Shown: positions 60,771-64,000 of the stretch, piece by piece
Layout: every line of letters starts with the position of its first letter
Position numbering within the stretch: position 1 is the stretch's first letter
Origin: Actinostola sp. cb2023
Lineage: Eukaryota > Cnidaria > Anthozoa > Actiniaria > Actinostolidae
Direction: 5' to 3'
Length of the DNA stretch: 64,000 nucleotides
Assembly: GCA_033675265.1 (NCBI GenBank)
Contig: JAUJYZ010000447.1
Coordinates: 248,001 to 312,000, forward strand
Notes under the pieces: generated by a model
Database searches by the model: none
Seen by the model: only the letters and a program-made list of their open reading frames with translations
Told to the model about the DNA's origin: nothing
Position numbers and translations under genes: made by a program

Positions 60771-61737
60771 AGAATATCATAGACTCTTCCACAGTCCCCG
60801 CTCGGCCGTTGCACTCTCTCGCATAGGGACTGTAATGGTACAATGGTAGCGTTATTCTGATTGGCTAGTAGATCTGATCTACTTATCAAGGTTCTTATTG
60901 GTTGATTAGGACGACCGTTGGTTTCAGTACCGCCAAGACATCACGTACGGATTTATACACGTCGACGGCGATTTGGGTAGAATTATGTTGGATTATCGCG
61001 AATTTCTCGCTTGCATCGAGACAAATTGGTATGGATGGAGAGCAAATTTATCTAAACATATCTGTAGGTATTGTAGCGAGACAAGCGTTGAAATGGGCAT
61101 ATTTTGTTTTTTTTTCTGGCGAATATAGCGGTTGAGTCGAGTCCGAGTCTCCAGCCTTCCACATATTCATGTGGAGAGGAGCAGATATTGAAAATCTTCG
61201 TAAATAGGCCTCGGATCGAGCTGAAACTGTACAAGATGATAAAGTAAGACACAATAAACAACTCAGATAAGTTTTAATAGAATTTATTGAAATAAAAATG
61301 TTCTTCATAAAAGGCTCTAGAAATCTATTGCTTGGGCTGCCTGTGTTTCAATTTCCTGCCTTGTCATTTTTCCGCTACGGGGACGGGTCAGATGGCTAAA
61401 AATTCCACTAAATGACTCGTAAAAAAAACACAAATTAAGTGTAAATAAAGGTGACTTTATTTATGTATATATTTGTTATATTTTAGTTACTTATTTTATC
61501 AGTTGTTGGTTCGTGTCGATGTCTCATACCGAAATAAATGCATGTCTGTTTTGGGCTGCATGTGGAAACCTCAACCGTGTTGATCGTCGTTGGGATCCCT
61601 GTTTTTCGTTTCGCAAGGCATCATGGGTCCAAGATTCTTGGACCCAGAATCCCTTTCGGCATTGTACCATTACAGTCCCTATGCGAGAGAGTGCAACGGC
61701 CGAGCGGGGACTGTGGAAGAGTCTAAGAATATCATTG
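60771..61737. repeat. Inverted repeat pair with 77-bp arms
   Basis: gactcttccacagtccccgc near 60783 matches in inverse gcggggactgtggaagagtc near 61700. The spacer of about 810 bp has short unrecognised ORFs and one GGGCTGCCTGTG motif at 61333. Confidence 0.75.
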
Positions 61738-62035
61738 CTTGGGCAGCCTGTGTATTCGTAAGAGAGGGCCCTGGGTACGATTGGGAGTACTAGCTAACAC
61801 ACAATGGCTACATTAGAAGATAAGATTCTTGGTTATAAAGCTCAAAATTACGTGTCCAGTTCAGAAAGCGAAGGAGAAGAAGAAAGCGAAGAACTTGACG
61901 GCACAACAGCAACAGCAAGTAGTGATTTACGTATTACAGGCGCCAAGGTATCACTATGACAAATGTACATACAATGCGTAAATGGCGGCCATGTCTACCA
62001 ACATAAGCTTACAGTATTTTGCGACACGAAACGAT

Positions 62036-62220
62036 AACGAAACGAAACGAGAACGAAAAGAGAACGAAACGGGAACGAAACGGGAACGAAACGGGAACGA
62101 AACGGGAACGAAACGGGAACGAAACGGGAACGTAACGGAATCGAAACGAAATTTAAACGGGAACGAAATGAAAGGGAAAGAAATGAAACGGGAACGAAAT
62201 GAAACGGGAACGAAACAGGA
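62036..62220. repeat. 12-bp tandem repeat (gaaacgggaacg)n
   Basis: About 15 units with variants; imperfect toward the right. Confidence 0.9.
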
Positions 62221-62409
62221 ATCATATATATAGCAATACATGCGATAATAGTAAAGTATGTAGATTATTATAAAGTAAAGTTGATTCTTATAGAAAATGT
62301 AAAAAGAAAATATATTTCAAAAATATATAAGTTACTATTATTAATTAAAAAATAACTATGATATAACATGCGCTCTGATTGGCCAAATGATGCGTATTCC
62401 GCGTGCTTT

Positions 62410-62602
62410 ATTTAAGGGTTAGAGACTGATGTGAGTGCTTTACCGGCAAATAGACGCACGTGCTGACTGTAGAATGAACGAGAATTCAAATACTGCACGA
62501 GGCGTAGCCGAGTGCAGTATGAAGAATTTCGAGTTCATTCTACAGTCAGCACGTGCGTCTATTTGCCGGTAAAGCATGAACTAGAAGTCTCTAACCCATT
62601 TA
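62410..62602. repeat. Fold-back of about 190 bp
   Basis: Arms gtgctgactgtagaatgaac and its reverse complement meet near 62508 (ctgcacgaggcgtagccgag). No clear TSD seen. Confidence 0.75.
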
Positions 62603-64000
62603 TTATTCAAACTGAATACACTGCAGTTGTAAAATGTTCAAAATATAATTTTAATCATGGTAAATCAAGCAATATATATTTAGCTAGATCTTCCGACGCT
62701 TCCGCTGGATATCTCCTCTACAACCACTCCAATTGCAACCATTCTACAAAGAAAACACAAATAAAGCATTTATATTTTGTTTTTAAGTCATAACAAGGCA
62801 AGTTTCATTCATCATTTTAAGCTCTGAGCTTCTTCACTCAACGAACAAGAACAGACTGATAGCCGACGGCAAAAAGTGCTTGTTTTGAATAATAATTAGG
62901 TTCGTTTTTTACCTTTCATCACTGAATCTCCACAATGAGAGTGACTAACAGTCGTTTTAGGCTGAGCACCTACATGTACATGTAGTTGGTTAAACCTGTC
63001 TTTGTCAGGATCAACAGCCGCCATGACACCGCTGCACCATGCGTTAAACTTGAACAGATGGCACTAGTGCTGTTGTCATCAGATAACACATAATCACTTG
63101 ATCAAGTTTAGCCAATCAGATGCCAGAATTTAGTACAGTGTATGAAGTTTGAACTAGACGCTCTACTAGCGTGAAGTCAGGCTTCTAACTGATACATAGC
63201 CTATTTGAAGTAAATATAGTACGATTAAAACAGTGTTTGTTCGCTCGTTGCGTGACTCGGGACTTGGTAGAACACTGATGTTTTCGGCTTTGTCAAAAAC
63301 GAGTTCACAAACTCAGCGAATCATGGTCAATCATAAATGACAAAGACAATAGTTTATTTGATACCATAAATATATCCATACTACAAATATAAATATAAAT
63401 AAACTAGACACTGCAACAATGTGAGCGGAGGACCACGGACCATCTGAAAATCAGCTACGAACAATCACAAAGAATATTTGCTACATTTCTGGGCATTCAT
63501 GCAACTGAACGATTTAAAAAACTCGCAAAACCTTGAACGGCATTAACATAAATATATATCAGTGTTAGAAGCTTACCACAACACAAAATAACAGCGGTAC
63601 AAAGAATAGAAGACATTGACTTCATTTAGATTTCAATCTTGTGTCAGTTGTGCGATATGATCTAGCATATTTATCTTTGAACTTCTCGCCTTTTGCTTTG
63701 ATCCATTTAACGTATTACTTCAGTACACGGTGCAAAGCTATGCAGTTCCCAGCTGAGACATTAGAGACCTTTAGATTCGAGTACGACTACGAGTACGAGT
63801 TTTGAGCGCGCTCTAACTTGTTGTCGTAACCGTGCTCGCACAAATTCAAATTTTAGATTCAAAAACAACCAAACCACTTTTTTATCGCTTCAGCTTTTTC
63901 TTCAAATTTTAGCAAAAATAACACTGATCTTTAATCCTTGCTTGCCACAACAACAACAACAATCATTATAGAAGATGTTATTGAGTGTTCTAGATTTAAA
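62603..64000. other. Intergenic, no supported gene
   Basis: AT-rich, with short frames only. A small cgagtacgactacgagtacg run at about 63778-63800 is the only local repeat. Confidence 0.5.

Overview
This window looks like nuclear DNA of a metazoan, most likely a marine invertebrate. A cnidarian-like genome is my best guess, but no single-copy host gene fixes it. Spliceosomal introns, TATA boxes, AATAAA signals, CR1/L2-type LINEs, a Penelope-like element with a hammerhead ribozyme, a Ngaro/DIRS retrotransposon, TTAA fold-back elements and long minisatellites all point to a repeat-rich animal genome. I found no tRNA, rRNA, CRISPR array or convincing host protein-coding gene.

Layout. 0.3-3.4 kb: a 3-kb minisatellite that inverts at its centre. 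4.1-6.0 kb: a CR1-like LINE whose RT has lost its catalytic core, split by a Penelope fragment with a 13-bp target duplication. 6.0-7.3 kb: a 42-bp minisatellite. 8-17.4 kb: eroded coding debris, including a fossil protein-primed DNA polymerase B and a possible fossil capsid gene of an older Polinton-type element, cut up by LINE and MITE insertions. 17.6-18.3 kb: a 71-bp minisatellite. 19.6-26.8 kb: a Ngaro-like retrotransposon on the minus strand with split direct repeats.

28,705-52,096: a 23.4-kb GC-rich Maverick/Polinton (adintovirus-like) element, the centrepiece. It has about 176-bp terminal inverted repeats ending AG...CT and a 6-bp target duplication (gcagag), and it sits inside a 52-bp minisatellite. 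The left and middle parts carry the core virus-like genes: a double-jelly-roll major capsid protein, penton-like proteins, an adenain-like protease, a packaging ATPase, PX-like basic proteins, an rve integrase with chromodomain, and a long protein-primed DNA polymerase B. Genes are packed head to tail with gaps of about 10-40 bp and several own TATA boxes. Several carry frameshifts, many at homopolymers, and three carry in-frame stops followed by apparently conserved sequence.

The right end of the element (46.2-51.9 kb, plus strand) is the most unusual part. A TATA box and a short two-exon ATG leader (46,310-46,461, phase 0) are followed by nine 3' splice acceptors. Each acceptor opens directly in frame 0 onto a separate reading frame with its own stop codon, and two of the larger bodies contain no methionine at all. 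The bodies include three RING-like domains, a Fic (AMPylase-type) domain with an intact HPFPDGNGR motif, and an acidic protein. I read this as a common-leader, alternative-3'-exon cassette that displays host-modifying domains. Its second intron holds paired kB-like and IRF-like motifs.

52.1-64 kb: the rest of the 52-bp minisatellite, then nested DNA transposons. These include a 4.2-kb element with about 620-bp inverted ends around a decayed gene, inside a larger element whose ends read CACAGG...CCTGTG, followed by simple repeats and fold-backs.
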